Source: Microbispora sp. H11081 (GTDB lineage: Bacteria > Actinomycetota > Actinomycetes > Streptosporangiales > Streptosporangiaceae). Taken from it: a stretch of 64,000 bases of DNA. Positions 36,047 through 47,747 of this stretch are shown piece by piece. Position 1 is the stretch's first letter; each line of letters opens with the position of its first letter. The notes under the pieces were generated by a model that was given only the letters and a program-made list of their open reading frames with translations, had not been told where the DNA came from and made no database searches. The DNA lies in the NCBI RefSeq assembly GCF_012999535.1, contig NZ_JABBWV010000007.1, positions 299,138 through 363,137 on the forward strand. The letters run 5' to 3'. A program made the translations under genes and the position numbers.

Positions 36047-37329
36047 CGACCCTAACGCCTGTTCTCACCAGAAACTGGGACCAGGACGACTCGTTCACCC
36101 TCGACGGGTACGGCGAGTACGCGGCCGCCAGGAAGGCCCTGGGCATGGACCCGGACGCCGTCATCCAGGCGGTGAAGGACTCGGGCCTGCGCGGCCGCGG
36201 CGGCGCGGGCTTCCCCACCGGCATGAAGTGGGGATTCATCCCGCAGGGCGACGGCAAGGCCCACTACCTCGTGGTCAACGCCGACGAGTCGGAGCCGGGG
36301 ACCTGCAAGGACATCCCGCTCATGATGGCCAACCCGCACTCGCTGGTCGAGGGCGTGATCATCTCGTCCTACGCGATCCGGGCCAACCACGCGTTCATCT
36401 ACATCCGCGGCGAGGTGGTCCACGTCATCCGCCGGGTGCAGGCCGCCGTCCGCGAGGCGTACGAGAAGGGCTACCTCGGGACCGACATCTTCGGCTCGGG
36501 CTACGACCTCGAACTCGTCGTGCACAGCGGCGCGGGAGCGTACATCTGCGGCGAGGAGACGGCGCTGCTCGACTCGCTGGAGGGCTACCGCGGCCAGCCC
36601 AGGCTCAAGCCGCCGTTCCCGGCGGTCGCCGGCCTGTACGCCTCCCCGACCGTCGTCAACAACGTCGAGTCGATCGCGAGCGTGCCGAGCATCATCGCCA
36701 ACGGCGCCGACTGGTTTGCCGGGATGGGCACCGAGAAGTCCAAGGGCTTCGGCATCTTCTCGCTGTCGGGCCACGTGACCAGGCCGGGCCAGTACGAGGC
36801 CCCGCTGGGCATCACGCTGCGCGAACTGCTCGACATGGCGGGCGGCATCCGCGAGGGCCACGAGCTGAAGTTCTGGACGCCGGGGGGCTCCTCGACGCCG
36901 ATCTTCACGGCCGAGCACCTCGACGTGCCGCTCGACTTCGAGTCGGTCGGCGCCAAGGGCTCGATGCTGGGCACCCGCGCCCTGCAGATCTTCGACGAGA
37001 CGACCTGCGTGGTCCGCGCCGTGATGCGGTGGACCGAGTTCTACGCGCACGAGTCCTGCGGCAAGTGCACGCCCTGCCGTGAGGGCACCTACTGGCTCAA
37101 GCAGGTGCTCAGGCGGCTGGAGAAGGGCCAGGGCACCGAGGACGACCTGGCCACGATCACCGACATCGCGGACAACATCCTCGGCCGTTCGTTCTGCGCG
37201 CTCGGCGACGGCGCGACGAGCCCGATCCACTCGTCGGTGAAGCACTTCCGCGACGAATACCTCAAGCACTTCGAGATCGGCGGCTGCCCGTTCGATCCCG
37301 CCGCTTCCACGGTGTGGGGGTCCAAGTGA
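36043..37329 (+). CDS. nuoF: NADH-quinone oxidoreductase subunit F
   Basis: A 428-residue subunit that binds NADH and FMN and cluster N3. Visible are the NADH/FMN glycine motif [16 protein letters not shown], the FMN block [16 protein letters not shown], and the 4Fe-4S ligands in [12 protein letters not shown]. The entry point of electrons into complex I. The GTG overlaps the nuoE stop. Confidence 0.96.
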   Translation: MTTLTPVLTRNWDQDDSFTLDGYGEYAAARKALGMDPDAVIQAVKDSGLRGRGGAGFPTGMKWGFIPQGDGKAHYLVVNADESEPGTCKDIPLMMANPHSLVEGVIISSYAIRANHAFIYIRGEVVHVIRRVQAAVREAYEKGYLGTDIFGSGYDLELVVHSGAGAYICGEETALLDSLEGYRGQPRLKPPFPAVAGLYASPTVVNNVESIASVPSIIANGADWFAGMGTEKSKGFGIFSLSGHVTRPGQYEAPLGITLRELLDMAGGIREGHELKFWTPGGSSTPIFTAEHLDVPLDFESVGAKGSMLGTRALQIFDETTCVVRAVMRWTEFYAHESCGKCTPCREGTYWLKQVLRRLEKGQGTEDDLATITDIADNILGRSFCALGDGATSPIHSSVKHFRDEYLKHFEIGGCPFDPAASTVWGSK

Positions 37330-39722
37330 CAGTTCAGACGACGCAGCCGGAGCAGCCGGTCGTGGACATGGTCACCCTGACCATCGACGGCTTCCAGGTC
37401 AGCGTCCCCAAGGGCACGCTGATCATCCGGGCCGCGGAACTGCTGGGGATCCAGATCCCCCGGTTCTGCGACCACCCGCTGCTCTCCCCGGCGGCCAACT
37501 GCCGCCAGTGCCTGGTCGACATCCCCGACGCGGGCAACGGCCGCGGCTTCCCCAAGCCGCAGCCGTCCTGCGCGATCGAGGTCGCCGAGGGCATGGTGGT
37601 CAAGACGCAGCTCACCTCGCCGGTGGCCGAGAAGGCACAGCGCGGCGTGATGGAGATGCTGCTGCTGAACCACCCGCTCGACTGCCCGGTCTGCGACAAG
37701 GGCGGCGAGTGCCCCCTGCAGAACCAGGCCATGTCGAACGGCCAGGGCGAGAGCCGGTTCACCGAGCAGAAGCGCACGTTCGAGAAGCCCGTGCCGCTGT
37801 CGACCGAGGTGCTGCTGGACCGTGAGCGGTGCGTGCAGTGCGCCCGCTGCATCCGGTTCTCCGAGCAGATCGCGGGCGACCCGCTCATCGACTTCTTCGA
37901 GCGCGGGGCCAAGGAGCAGGTGGGCGTCGCCGACGGCGAGCCGTTCCAGTCCTACTTCTCCGGCAACACCATCCAGATCTGCCCGGTGGGCGCGCTGACC
38001 GGCGCGGCCTACCGGTTCCGCTCCCGCCCGTTCGACCTGGTCTCCACGCCGAGCGCGTGCGAGCACTGCGCGTCGGGCTGCTCGCTGCGCACCGACCACC
38101 GCCGGGGCAAGGTCACCCGCCGTCTGGCCGGGGACGACCCGCAGGTTAACGAGGAGTGGAACTGCGACAAGGGCCGCTGGGCGTTCGCGTACGCCACCGC
38201 GCCCGACCGGCTGCGCTCGCCGCTCGTCCGCGACGAGAGCGGCAAGCTCGTCCCGACCTCCTGGCCGGACGCGCTGGCCGTGGCGGCCGAGGGCCTGCTG
38301 CGGGCCCGTGGCAAGGCCAGCGTGCTGGTCGGCGGGCGGCTCACGGTCGAGGACGCCTACGCCTACAGCAAGTTCGCCAGGATCGCCCTCGGCACCAACG
38401 ACATCGACTTCCGGGCCCGCCCGCACTCCGAGGAGGAGGCGCGCTTCCTCGCCCACGCCGTCGCAGGCAAGGGCATCGAGGTCTCCTACGCCGACCTGGA
38501 GACGGCCCCGGCCGTGCTCCTGGCCGGGTTCGAGCCCGAGGAGGAGTCGCCGATCGTCTTCCTGCGCCTGCGCAAGGCGGCGCGCAAGCGGGGCCTCAAG
38601 GTCTACACGCTCGCGCCGTTCGCCACGCCTGGCCTGGCCAAGATGAACGGCACGCTGATCCGCACCGCGCCCGGCGCGGAGGCCGAGGCGCTCGGCGACC
38701 TGGTCGGCGGCGACCTGCTGCCCGCCGGCTCGATCGTCCTCGCCGGTGAGCGGCTCGCCACGGCCCCCGGCGCGCTGTCCGCGCTCGTACGGCTCACGCA
38801 GGCCACCGGCGCGCGACTCGCCTGGGTGCCGCGCAGGGCCGGTGAGCGCGGCGCGCTCGAAGCGGGTGCGCTGCCCGGTCTGCTGCCGATCGGCCGCCCG
38901 GCCTCCGACGAGGCCGCCCGCGCGGAGGTCGCCAGGGCGTGGGGCGTCGGCTCGCTGCCGGACGCGCCGGGCCGCGACACGGCGGGCATCATCGAGGCCG
39001 CGCTGAACGACGAGGTCGACGCGCTGGTCGTGGCGGGTGTGGACCCCTACGACCTGCCCGACCCGGCCCGCGCCCTCGCGGCGCTGGAGAACACGCCGTT
39101 CATCGTCAGCCTGGAGATCCGCGCGAGCGCGGTCACCGACCGGGCCGACGTGGTCCTGCCGGTCGCCGCGGTCGCGGAGAAGTCGGGCACGTTCGTCGAC
39201 TGGGAGGGCAGGGGCCGCTCGTTCGGCGTCGCCACGGCCGTCCCCGGCCTGATGAGCGACCTGCGCGCCATCGCCTCGATCGCCGACCAGATGGACGTCC
39301 ACCTCGGCCTGCCCGACCCCGCCGCCGCCCGGCGGGAGATGGCGACGCTCGGCTCCTGGAAGGGCTCCCGCCCGGCCGCGCCCTCGGTGACGGGCCGCGC
39401 GACCAGGCAGCCGCAGGCGGGCGAGGCCGTGCTGGCCACGTGGCACCTGCTGCTCGACGAGGGCCGGATGCAGGACGGCGAGCCCTACCTCGCGGGGACC
39501 GCCCGCTCGGTGGCGGCGCTGCTGTCGGAGGCGACGGCCGCCGAGATCGGCGCGGTGGACGGCGGCAAGATCACCATCGGTGACGACGTGGTCGTGCCGG
39601 TGCGCGTCGCGGACCTGCCCGACCGTGTCGTGTGGGTGCCGTCCAACTCCGCCGGCCTGTCGGTCACGCGCGACCTGCGCGCGGTCGCCGGAGACGTCGT
39701 AAAGATCGGGAGCGTCTCGTGA
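37326..39722 (+). CDS. nuoG: NADH-quinone oxidoreductase subunit G
   Basis: A 798-residue iron-sulfur subunit. The N-terminal ferredoxin domain binds [2Fe-2S] ([19 protein letters not shown]), then come [13 protein letters not shown] and the ECVQC-type 4Fe-4S ligands ([12 protein letters not shown]). A molybdopterin-oxidoreductase-like domain follows from about 235 on, including [10 protein letters not shown], a possible additional cluster site. The GTG at 37326 overlaps the nuoF stop. Confidence 0.95.
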   Translation: MTVQTTQPEQPVVDMVTLTIDGFQVSVPKGTLIIRAAELLGIQIPRFCDHPLLSPAANCRQCLVDIPDAGNGRGFPKPQPSCAIEVAEGMVVKTQLTSPVAEKAQRGVMEMLLLNHPLDCPVCDKGGECPLQNQAMSNGQGESRFTEQKRTFEKPVPLSTEVLLDRERCVQCARCIRFSEQIAGDPLIDFFERGAKEQVGVADGEPFQSYFSGNTIQICPVGALTGAAYRFRSRPFDLVSTPSACEHCASGCSLRTDHRRGKVTRRLAGDDPQVNEEWNCDKGRWAFAYATAPDRLRSPLVRDESGKLVPTSWPDALAVAAEGLLRARGKASVLVGGRLTVEDAYAYSKFARIALGTNDIDFRARPHSEEEARFLAHAVAGKGIEVSYADLETAPAVLLAGFEPEEESPIVFLRLRKAARKRGLKVYTLAPFATPGLAKMNGTLIRTAPGAEAEALGDLVGGDLLPAGSIVLAGERLATAPGALSALVRLTQATGARLAWVPRRAGERGALEAGALPGLLPIGRPASDEAARAEVARAWGVGSLPDAPGRDTAGIIEAALNDEVDALVVAGVDPYDLPDPARALAALENTPFIVSLEIRASAVTDRADVVLPVAAVAEKSGTFVDWEGRGRSFGVATAVPGLMSDLRAIASIADQMDVHLGLPDPAAARREMATLGSWKGSRPAAPSVTGRATRQPQAGEAVLATWHLLLDEGRMQDGEPYLAGTARSVAALLSEATAAEIGAVDGGKITIGDDVVVPVRVADLPDRVVWVPSNSAGLSVTRDLRAVAGDVVKIGSVS

Positions 39723-41080
39723 ACAACCCCGGACCCACCTGGAGCGACTTCGGCCACGATCCCCTGTGGATCATCATCATCAAGGCCGTTGCGATCTTCG
39801 TGTTCCTGATGCTGGGTGTGCTGTTCGGCGTGTGGACCGAGCGCAAGCTCATCTCGCGCATGCAGCACCGTTACGGCCCCAACCGGGCCGGCAAGTTCGG
39901 CCTGCTGCAGTCGGTGGCCGACGGCCTGAAGATGGGCCTGAAGGAAGACATCATGCCACGCACCGTGGACAAGGTGATCTACCTTCTCGCCCCGATCATC
40001 ATCGCGGTGCCGGCCTTCCTGGCCTTCTCCGTGGTGCCGTTCGGGCCGGTGGTCTCGATGTTCGGCCACAAGACGCCGCTGCAGCTCACCGACCTGCCGG
40101 TCGCGGTGCTGCTGGTCCTGGCCACCGCCTCTATCGGCGTCTACGGCATCGTGCTCGCCGGGTGGGGCTCCCGCTCGCCGTACGCGGTGCTGGGCGGTCT
40201 GCGCTCGGCGGCCCAGGTGGTGTCGTACGAGATCGCGATGGGCCTGTCGTTCGTCGCGGTGTTCCTCCAGGCGGGCACGCTGTCCACCCACGAGATCGTG
40301 GCGAAGCAGGCGGGCGGCGGCACCTGGGACATCGGCTCGCTGTCGATCCCCATGCCGTCCTGGTACGTGGTCTCGCTGATCCCGTCCTTCCTGATCTACG
40401 CGATCACGATGCTGGGCGAGACGAACCGCGTGCCGTTCGACCTCCCCGAGGGTGAGGGCGAACTGGTCGGCGGCTTCCACACCGAGTACTCCTCCTCGCT
40501 GAAGTTCGCGATGTTCATGCTCGCCGAGTACGTGAACATCTTCACGGTCTCCGCGATGGCGATCACGCTGTTCTTCGGCGGCTGGCGTGCCCCGTGGCCG
40601 ATCTCCCTGTGGGACGGCGCGAACTCCGGCTGGTGGCCGCTGCTGTGGTTCTTCATCAAGCTGGTGATCGCGTTCGGCTTCTTCGTCTGGGTGCGCGCCT
40701 CGCTGCCGCGCGTCCGGTACGACCAGCTCATGGCCTTCGGCTGGAAGGTGCTCATCCCGGTCAACCTGGCCTGGATCCTGATGGCCGCCACGTTCAAGGC
40801 GCTGCGCCTGCCGGACAGCAACCGGGCGGTCATCATGACCATCGGTGCGATCGTCATCGTCGGCGCCCTCGTGATCTGGCTCCGGTTCGACACGGTCAAC
40901 CAGCGCCGCAAGGAGGCGAAGGCCGCCGAGATCGAGGAGGAGTTCGAGCAGCTGCGGGAGGAGCCGCTCGCGGGCGGGTTCCCCGTTCCACCGCTCGACG
41001 CCCCGCACTACCACGGAGTCGTGCCCGCCGCGCGCCTCAATTCCGACGCCGCCAAGGAGGTGACCAGTGGGAGCAACTGA
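39719..41080 (+). CDS. nuoH: NADH-quinone oxidoreductase subunit H
   Basis: A 453-residue membrane subunit with eight or nine transmembrane helices. It shows the conserved [21 protein letters not shown] and [20 protein letters not shown] loops that line the quinone channel. It is over 100 residues longer than E. coli NuoH owing to a C-terminal, charged and Pro-rich tail. The GTG overlaps the nuoG stop; the tail overlaps nuoI by 14 bases. Confidence 0.96.
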   Translation: MNNPGPTWSDFGHDPLWIIIIKAVAIFVFLMLGVLFGVWTERKLISRMQHRYGPNRAGKFGLLQSVADGLKMGLKEDIMPRTVDKVIYLLAPIIIAVPAFLAFSVVPFGPVVSMFGHKTPLQLTDLPVAVLLVLATASIGVYGIVLAGWGSRSPYAVLGGLRSAAQVVSYEIAMGLSFVAVFLQAGTLSTHEIVAKQAGGGTWDIGSLSIPMPSWYVVSLIPSFLIYAITMLGETNRVPFDLPEGEGELVGGFHTEYSSSLKFAMFMLAEYVNIFTVSAMAITLFFGGWRAPWPISLWDGANSGWWPLLWFFIKLVIAFGFFVWVRASLPRVRYDQLMAFGWKVLIPVNLAWILMAATFKALRLPDSNRAVIMTIGAIVIVGALVIWLRFDTVNQRRKEAKAAEIEEEFEQLREEPLAGGFPVPPLDAPHYHGVVPAARLNSDAAKEVTSGSN

Positions 41081-41582
41081 TTGGCTGAACCCGATCAAGG
41101 GATTCGGCGTCACCTTCCACCACATGTTCAAGAAGCCGGTGACGGTCAACTATCCGGAGGAGAAGCGGCCGACCGCGCCGCGCTTCCACGGACGGCACCA
41201 GCTGAACCGGTGGCCCGACGGGTTGGAGAAGTGCGTCGGCTGTGAGCTGTGCGCCTGGGCCTGCCCGGCCGACGCCATCTACGTGGAGGGTGGCGACAAC
41301 ACCGACGAGGAGCGTTTCTCGCCGGGTGAGCGGTACGGCCGCGTCTACCAGATCAACTACCTGCGCTGCATCCTCTGCGGGCTGTGCATCGAGGCCTGCC
41401 CCACGCGGGCGCTCACGATGACCAACGAGTACGAGCTCGCCGACTCCAGCCGCGAGTCGCTGATCTTCACCAAGGAGATGCTCCTCGCGCCGCTGGGACC
41501 GGGGATGGAGCAGCCGCCCCACCCGATGCGCCTCGGCGAGACCGAGGAGGACTACTACCGGTTGGGTCGAAGCAATGGGTGA
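41067..41582 (+). CDS. nuoI: NADH-quinone oxidoreductase subunit I
   Basis: A 171-residue ferredoxin-like subunit with two 4Fe-4S clusters (N6a, N6b): [14 protein letters not shown] and [15 protein letters not shown]. It passes electrons from NuoG to NuoB. The start codon lies inside nuoH and the end overlaps nuoJ by 8 bases. Confidence 0.96.
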   Translation: MGATDWLNPIKGFGVTFHHMFKKPVTVNYPEEKRPTAPRFHGRHQLNRWPDGLEKCVGCELCAWACPADAIYVEGGDNTDEERFSPGERYGRVYQINYLRCILCGLCIEACPTRALTMTNEYELADSSRESLIFTKEMLLAPLGPGMEQPPHPMRLGETEEDYYRLGRSNG

Positions 41583-42477
41583 GTCCATCACGTTCTGGGT
41601 GCTCGCGGTCATCTCGGTGATCGCGGCGCTCGGACTCGTCTTCAGCCGCAGGGCCGTCTACTCGGCCCTCATGCTCGGCGTCGTCATGATCTCGCTGGCG
41701 GTGCTGTACGCCGTCCAGGACGCTCCGTTCCTGGCGGCGGTGCAGATCATCGTCTACACCGGCGCGGTCATGATGCTGTTCCTGTTCGTGCTCATGCTCG
41801 TGGGCGTGGACTCGTCGGACTCCCTCGTGGAGACGATCAGGGGACAGCGGTTCTGGGCGATCCTGGCCGGGCTCGGTTTCGCCGCCCTGCTCGCGCTCGG
41901 CATCGGCAACGCGGTCGTCGGCGCCCCGCGGGGCCTGGCCGCCGCCACCCAGGCGGGCAACGTGCCCTCCCTGGCCGAGCTGATCTTCACGCGCCACGTG
42001 TTCGCCTTCGAGGTGACCTCCGCGCTGCTGATCACGGCGGCGCTCGGCGCGATGGTGCTCGCGCACCGGGAGCGCAGCGAGCCCAAGCCGACGCAGAAGG
42101 ACCTGTCGCGGCAGCGCTTCGTCGCCTTCGGCAAGACGGGCAAGAACCCGGCGCCGCTGCCCGGCCCCGGCACCTACGCCCGGCACAACGCCATCGACAT
42201 GCCGGCGCTGCTGCCCGACGGGACCATCTCGCCGCTGTCGGTCAACCGGTACATCGCCCGGTACGAGGAGTCCCAGGGCATCCTGCCTCCGGAGGTCGCC
42301 CGCGTGCTGGAGCAGGAGGAGGCCGCCCAGCGCGCCAACGGGCACAGCACCCCGACGCTCGCGGACGAGGCCGGGGACGACGGCCCCGACACCGAGCCCA
42401 TGACCGACGAGGGTGTCGTGGCCGGCCGGGTCGTCGGCGCCCGCGGCGAAGCCCGGAGCGAGGAGGACGGCAAGTGA
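41575..42477 (+). CDS. nuoJ: NADH-quinone oxidoreductase subunit J
   Basis: A 300-residue protein with five transmembrane helices in the first about 170 residues, including the conserved [20 protein letters not shown] pi-bulge helix. A C-terminal hydrophilic extension of about 120 residues is rich in Pro, Glu and Asp and is absent from E. coli NuoJ (184 residues). It is part of the proton-transfer region of the membrane arm. Confidence 0.94.
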   Translation: MGESITFWVLAVISVIAALGLVFSRRAVYSALMLGVVMISLAVLYAVQDAPFLAAVQIIVYTGAVMMLFLFVLMLVGVDSSDSLVETIRGQRFWAILAGLGFAALLALGIGNAVVGAPRGLAAATQAGNVPSLAELIFTRHVFAFEVTSALLITAALGAMVLAHRERSEPKPTQKDLSRQRFVAFGKTGKNPAPLPGPGTYARHNAIDMPALLPDGTISPLSVNRYIARYEESQGILPPEVARVLEQEEAAQRANGHSTPTLADEAGDDGPDTEPMTDEGVVAGRVVGARGEARSEEDGK

Positions 42478-42770
42478 CCACGCACTACCTGGTGCTCTCC
42501 GCGCTGCTGTTCGCGATCGGCGGCGTAGGCGTGCTCGTACGGCGCAACGCCATTGTCGTGTTCATGTGCGTCGAGCTCATGCTCAACGCCTGCAACCTGG
42601 CGTTCGTCACCTTCGCCCGGCAGAACGGCAACCTCGACGGCCAGGTCATCGCGTTCTTCGTGATGATCGTGGCCGCCGCCGAGGTGGTCATCGGCCTGGC
42701 CATCATCGTGACGATCTTCCGAACCCGCAGGTCCGCGTCGGTCGACGACGTCAGCCTGCTGAAGTACTAA
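42474..42770 (+). CDS. nuoK: NADH-quinone oxidoreductase subunit K
   Basis: A 98-residue subunit with three transmembrane helices; the conserved proton-path Glu residues lie in [16 protein letters not shown] and in [13 protein letters not shown]. It is homologous to MrpC of Na+/H+ antiporters. The GTG overlaps the nuoJ stop. Confidence 0.96.
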   Translation: MTTHYLVLSALLFAIGGVGVLVRRNAIVVFMCVELMLNACNLAFVTFARQNGNLDGQVIAFFVMIVAAAEVVIGLAIIVTIFRTRRSASVDDVSLLKY

Positions 42771-42773
42771 GAG

Positions 42774-44678
42774 GTGGCCGTGGAACCCGCTGAGATCATC
42801 CAGCACTCCGGCGGAGCGATCGGAGCAGCCTGGCTCATGATCGCTCTGCCCCTGGTGGGAGCGGCGGTCCTCCTGCTGGGCGGCCGGAGGACCGACAAGT
42901 TCGGCCATCTGCTGGGCGTGCTCATGGCCGTCGCGTCCTTCGTGGTGGCGGCGCTGTCGTTCGTACAGCTCCTCGGCTTCGCCCCCGGCGAGCGCCGCCG
43001 CGGGATCGAGCTGTACGAGTTCATCCCCGGCCTGGCGAAGATGGGCCTGCTGGTCGACCCGCTGTCGATCTCGTTCTGTTTGCTGATCACCTTCGTGGGC
43101 TCGCTGATCCACGTCTACTCGATCGGCTACATGGCGCACGACCCGAACAGGCGGCGGTTCTTCGCCTACCTCAACCTGTTCGTCGCGGCGATGCTCCTGC
43201 TGGTGCTGGCCGACAACTACGTGGCCCTGTTCGTCGGCTGGGAGGGCGTCGGCCTCGCGTCCTACCTGCTGATCGGGTTCTGGCAGCACAAGCCGTCGGC
43301 CGCGACCGCGGCCAAGAAGGCGTTCATCGTCAACCGCGTCGGCGACTTCGGCCTGCTGATCGGCATCTTCACGATCTTCGCGACGTTCCACACGCTGGCC
43401 TTCGACGGCGTCCTGGCGAACGCCGACAAGGCGTCCTCCGGCACGCTCACCGCCATCGGCCTGCTGCTGCTGGTCGGCGCCTGCGGCAAGTCGGCCCAGC
43501 TCCCGCTGCAGTCCTGGCTCCTCGACGCCATGGAGGGCCCGACCCCGGTCTCGGCCCTCATCCACGCGGCGACCATGGTCACCGCCGGTGTCTACCTGAT
43601 CGTCCGGTCCGGCCCGATCTTCCAGGGCGCCGAGACCGCGCAGATCGTGGTGACGATCGTCGGCGTCGCGACGCTGCTCGCCGGTGCGATCATCGGTACG
43701 GCCAAGGACGACATCAAGAAGGCGCTGGCCGGTTCCACGATGTCGCAGATCGGCTACATGGTGCTCGCCGCGGGCATCGGCAAGGCGGGCTACGCCTTCG
43801 CGATCGCGCACCTCATCACGCACGGCTTCTTCAAGGCCGACATGTTCCTCGGCGCGGGCTCGGTCATGCACGCCATGAACGACGAGGTCAACATGCGCAA
43901 GTACGGCGCGCTGCGCAAGGTCATGCCGGTGACGTTCGTGACGTTCCTCATCGGCTACCTGGCGATCATCGGGTTTCCGCTGCTGTCCGGCTACTTCACC
44001 AAGGACGGCATCATCGAGACCGTGATGGAGCACAACGCCGTCCTCGGCTGGCTGGCGGTGCTCGGCGCGGGCATCACCGGCTTCTACATGTCGCGCCTGG
44101 TCTTCATGACGTTCTTCGGCGCCAAGCGCTGGGAGCCCACGGCCCACCCGCACGAGTCGCCCGCCGTCATGACCTGGCCACTGATCATCCTGTCGATCGG
44201 CGCGATCGGGCTCGGTGCGTTCCTGGTGCTGGGCAACCGGTTCATGACCTTCCTCGCGCCGGCCGTCGGCGCGCCGGAGGAGATGCCGGCGTTCCACCCG
44301 TTCAGCCCCACCGGTCTGGCCACGCTCGCGCTCGTCGCGGCCGGCGCGGTCTTCGCCTGGCTCAAGTACGGCAGGGCCGAGGTGCCCGCGCTCGCACCGC
44401 GCGGTTCGTTCCTCACCACGTTCGCCCGTCGTGACCTGTACGGTGACGCCCTGAACGAGGCGCTGTTCATGCGCCCCGGCCAGTGGCTGACCCGCCTGGC
44501 CGTGTTCTTCGACAACCGCGGCGTGGACGGTCTCGTGAACGGCCTGGCGGCGGGCATCGGCGGCACGTCCGGGCGCCTGCGCAGGGTCCAGACCGGGTTC
44601 GTCCGCTCGTACGCGCTGTCGATTTTCCTGGGTGCCGCCCTCCTGGCCGGTGCCTGGCTCGTCGTAGGGAACCTGTGA
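42774..44678 (+). CDS. nuoL: NADH-quinone oxidoreductase subunit L
   Basis: A 634-residue antiporter-like proton channel. Key features are [15 protein letters not shown], the Lys/His transmembrane relay ([35 protein letters not shown]) and the long lateral helix at the C-terminus. The start is GTG at 42774 or 42780. The stop overlaps the nuoM ATG (TGATG). Confidence 0.95.
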   Translation: MAVEPAEIIQHSGGAIGAAWLMIALPLVGAAVLLLGGRRTDKFGHLLGVLMAVASFVVAALSFVQLLGFAPGERRRGIELYEFIPGLAKMGLLVDPLSISFCLLITFVGSLIHVYSIGYMAHDPNRRRFFAYLNLFVAAMLLLVLADNYVALFVGWEGVGLASYLLIGFWQHKPSAATAAKKAFIVNRVGDFGLLIGIFTIFATFHTLAFDGVLANADKASSGTLTAIGLLLLVGACGKSAQLPLQSWLLDAMEGPTPVSALIHAATMVTAGVYLIVRSGPIFQGAETAQIVVTIVGVATLLAGAIIGTAKDDIKKALAGSTMSQIGYMVLAAGIGKAGYAFAIAHLITHGFFKADMFLGAGSVMHAMNDEVNMRKYGALRKVMPVTFVTFLIGYLAIIGFPLLSGYFTKDGIIETVMEHNAVLGWLAVLGAGITGFYMSRLVFMTFFGAKRWEPTAHPHESPAVMTWPLIILSIGAIGLGAFLVLGNRFMTFLAPAVGAPEEMPAFHPFSPTGLATLALVAAGAVFAWLKYGRAEVPALAPRGSFLTTFARRDLYGDALNEALFMRPGQWLTRLAVFFDNRGVDGLVNGLAAGIGGTSGRLRRVQTGFVRSYALSIFLGAALLAGAWLVVGNL

Positions 44679-46183
44679 TGCCCTGGCTTTCAACCCTGAT
44701 GGGCGTGTCCGTACTCGGCGCGCTGGGCGTGACCCTTGTCCGCAACGACAAGCTCGCCAAGCAGTTCACCCTCGTGGTGTCGCTGATCGTGCTGGCGCTG
44801 ACCGTCGCCATGGCGGTCCAGTTCAGCCCGAACGGCGACAAGTTCCAGTTCGCCGAGACGTACGACTGGATCCCCGCGTTCGGCGTCCACTACGGCGTCG
44901 CCGTGGACGGCATCGCCCTGGTGCTGATCCTTCTGTCGGTGATCCTCGTGCCGATCGTGGTGCTCGCCTCCTGGCATGACGCCGAGGCGGGCAAGCGTTC
45001 GGTCCGGACGTACTTCTCGCTGCTGCTCGTGCTCGAGGCCATGATGATCGGCGTCTTCGCGGCGACCGACGTCTTCCTCTTCTACGTCTTCTTCGAAGCC
45101 ATGCTGATCCCGATGTACTTCATGATCGGGTCGTACGGCGGGGCGCAGCGGTCGTACGCGGCCGTGAAGTTCCTGCTGTACTCGCTGTTCGGCGGGCTCC
45201 TGATGCTGGTGGCGGTGATCGCGCTCTACTCGATCGCCGGCAAGGGCACGTTCATGTTCACCGACCTGGTCGGGACCATCCAGGACGTGACGACGCAGAA
45301 GTGGCTGTTCCTCGGCTTCTTCATCGCCTTCGCGATCAAGGCGCCGCTGTGGCCGTTCCACACCTGGCTGCCCGACGCCGCCGCCCAAGCCCCGGCCGGC
45401 GCGGCCGTGCTGCTGGTCGGCGTGCTGGACAAGGTCGGCACGTACGGCATGCTGCGCTTCTGCCTCGAACTGTTCCCCGACGCCGCGAAGTTCTTCACGC
45501 CGCTGGTCATCACGCTGTCGGTGATCGGCATCGTGTACGGCGCAATCGTGGCCATCGGGCAGACCGACATGAAGCGGCTCATCGCCTACACCTCGGTGTC
45601 GCACTTCGGCTTCATCGCCATGGGCGTGTTCGCCATGACCACCACGGCCGGGGCGGGCGCCACGCTGTACATGGTCAACCACGGCTTCTCGACCGGCGCG
45701 CTGTTCCTGATCGCGGGCTTCCTCATCTACCGCAGGGGCTCGCAGTACATCGCCGACTACGGCGGCGTGCAGAAGGTCGCCCCGATCCTCGCCGGCACGT
45801 TCCTGGTGGCCGGCCTGTCCAGCCTCTCGCTGCCCGGTCTCAGCACGTTCGTCAGCGAGTTCATGGTCCTGACCGGCACCTTCCAGCGGTACGTGGTCCC
45901 GTCGGTGATCGCGACGGTCGGCGTCATCCTCGCCGCGATCTACATCCTGTGGATGTACCAGCGGACGATGAACGGCCCGACGGCCGAGTCGGTCAAGTCG
46001 CTGCCCGACCTGAACGCCAGGGAGAAGTGGGTGGTGGCGCCGCTCGTCGCGCTGCTGCTCGTGTTCGGCTTCTATCCGAAGCCGCTGCTCGACGTGATCC
46101 ATCCCGCCGTGCAGGACACGCTGTCCAGCGTGTCGGTCACGGACCCGCAGCCGGCCGTACCCGTTGCTCAGGAGGGCCAGTAG
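44678..46183 (+). CDS. nuoM: NADH-quinone oxidoreductase subunit M
   Basis: A 501-residue antiporter-like subunit with about 14 transmembrane helices. The conserved blocks FYVFFEAMLIPMYFMIGSYG, PLWPFHTWLPDAAAQAPA and RLIAYTSVSHFGFIAMG are present. It provides one of the proton channels of complex I. It is joined to nuoL and nuoN by one-base overlaps. Confidence 0.96.
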   Translation: MPWLSTLMGVSVLGALGVTLVRNDKLAKQFTLVVSLIVLALTVAMAVQFSPNGDKFQFAETYDWIPAFGVHYGVAVDGIALVLILLSVILVPIVVLASWHDAEAGKRSVRTYFSLLLVLEAMMIGVFAATDVFLFYVFFEAMLIPMYFMIGSYGGAQRSYAAVKFLLYSLFGGLLMLVAVIALYSIAGKGTFMFTDLVGTIQDVTTQKWLFLGFFIAFAIKAPLWPFHTWLPDAAAQAPAGAAVLLVGVLDKVGTYGMLRFCLELFPDAAKFFTPLVITLSVIGIVYGAIVAIGQTDMKRLIAYTSVSHFGFIAMGVFAMTTTAGAGATLYMVNHGFSTGALFLIAGFLIYRRGSQYIADYGGVQKVAPILAGTFLVAGLSSLSLPGLSTFVSEFMVLTGTFQRYVVPSVIATVGVILAAIYILWMYQRTMNGPTAESVKSLPDLNAREKWVVAPLVALLLVFGFYPKPLLDVIHPAVQDTLSSVSVTDPQPAVPVAQEGQ

Positions 46184-47736
46184 TGAACGGCACCATTGAG
46201 GCGCCCACGATCGAGTACGCCCTGCTGGCGCCGCTGCTCGTCGTCTTCGGCGCGGCGATCGTCGGCGTGCTGGTGGAGGCGTTCGCCCCGCGCTACCTGC
46301 GCTCGGCGATCCACCTGCCGCTCACGCTGCTGTCGCTGGCCGGCGCGTTCGCGCTGGCCGTGTGGCAGGCGGTCAAGGGCGTGCCCACCGAGCCCGCCGC
46401 GATGGGCGCCATCGCCGTGGACGGCCCCGCCCTGTTCATCTGGGGCACGATCCTCATCCTCGCCTTCGCGAGCGTGCTGCTGATCAAGGACGAGGAGCAC
46501 TTCGTCGGCGCCGCGGCCGCCGTGCCGGGCTCGGCCGAGGAGGAGCAGGCGCTCGTCGAGCGCGCCGCGCACACCGAGGTCTACCCGCTGCTGCTGTTCG
46601 CGGTCGGCGGCATGCTGCTGTTCCCGGCGGCCAACGACCTGCTGGTGGCGTTCGTCGCCCTCGAGGTCATGTCGCTGCCGCTGTACCTGCTGTGCGGCCT
46701 GGCCAGGCGCCGCCGCCTGCTGTCGCAGGAGGCCGCGGTCAAGTACTTCCTGCTCGGCGCGTTCTCCTCCGCCTTCTTCCTGTACGGCACGGCCCTGCTC
46801 TACGGCTACGCCGGGTCGGTCGACCTGGTGAAGATCAACCAGGCGCTCGGGTCGGTCGGCGGCCAGGACACGCTGCTCTACATCGGCGCTGCCATGCTCG
46901 GCGTCGGCCTGCTGTTCAAGATCGGCGCCGCGCCGTTCCAGTCCTGGAAGCCGGACGTCTACCAGGGCTCGCCCACGCCCATCACCGCGCTGATGGCCTC
47001 CGGCACCCTGGTGGCCGCCTTCGGCGCGCTGCTGCGGGTGTTCTGGGTCGGTCTCGGCGGGCTCGACTGGGACTGGCGCCCGGTGCTCTACGGTGTGGCG
47101 ATTCTCACGATGGTGGTCGGCGCGATCCTCGCGATCACGCAGACCGACATCAAGCGGATGCTCGCCTACTCGTCCATCGCGCACGGCGGCTTCCTGCTCA
47201 TCGGCGTGATCGCCACCGGCCACACCCAGGCGGAGAACACCTCGGCCCTGACCGGCCTGCTCTTCTACCTGGTGGCGTACGGCTTCACCACGGTGGGCGC
47301 GTTCGCGGTCGTCACCATGGTGCGCGACGCGGGCGGCGAGGCGTGGCACCTGTCCCGCTGGGCCGGGCTCGGCAAGCGCTCCCCCCTGCTGGCCGGGGTC
47401 TTCGCGTTCTTCCTGCTGGCCTTCGCCGGTATCCCGCTGACCAGCGGGTTCTTCGGGAAGTACGCGGTCTTCCAGGCCGCCGTCGCCAACGGCGCCACGC
47501 CGCTGGTCATCATCGGTGTGGTGGCCTCGGCCGTCGCCGCGTTCTTCTACGTCCGGGTGATCGTCCTGATGTTCTTCAGCGACCCGGCCGCCGACGGCCC
47601 GTCCGTCGTCCTGCCCTCGCGCGGGACCGCGGCGGTCGTCGGGTTCGCGGCATTGGCTACGGTAGTTCTCGGGGTGTTCCCCCAGCCTGTGCTGGACCTC
47701 GCGCACACCGCAGCACAGTCCTTGTTCGTCCGATAG
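46183..47736 (+). CDS. nuoN: NADH-quinone oxidoreductase subunit N
   Basis: A 517-residue antiporter-like subunit with about 14 transmembrane helices. It shows FVALEVMSLPLYLLCGLARR, PFQSWKPDVYQGSPTPITAL and RMLAYSSIAHGGFLLIG. The GTG start overlaps the nuoM stop. It closes the nuo gene set; the polyprenyl synthase gene follows 11 bases later. Confidence 0.96.
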   Translation: MNGTIEAPTIEYALLAPLLVVFGAAIVGVLVEAFAPRYLRSAIHLPLTLLSLAGAFALAVWQAVKGVPTEPAAMGAIAVDGPALFIWGTILILAFASVLLIKDEEHFVGAAAAVPGSAEEEQALVERAAHTEVYPLLLFAVGGMLLFPAANDLLVAFVALEVMSLPLYLLCGLARRRRLLSQEAAVKYFLLGAFSSAFFLYGTALLYGYAGSVDLVKINQALGSVGGQDTLLYIGAAMLGVGLLFKIGAAPFQSWKPDVYQGSPTPITALMASGTLVAAFGALLRVFWVGLGGLDWDWRPVLYGVAILTMVVGAILAITQTDIKRMLAYSSIAHGGFLLIGVIATGHTQAENTSALTGLLFYLVAYGFTTVGAFAVVTMVRDAGGEAWHLSRWAGLGKRSPLLAGVFAFFLLAFAGIPLTSGFFGKYAVFQAAVANGATPLVIIGVVASAVAAFFYVRVIVLMFFSDPAADGPSVVLPSRGTAAVVGFAALATVVLGVFPQPVLDLAHTAAQSLFVR

Positions 47737-47747
47737 GAGACATCCGT

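Noticed and set aside
42174..44693. 839-codon open frame opposite nuoK-nuoL
   Set aside because: The same artefact; NuoK and NuoL motifs are unmistakable on the plus strand.
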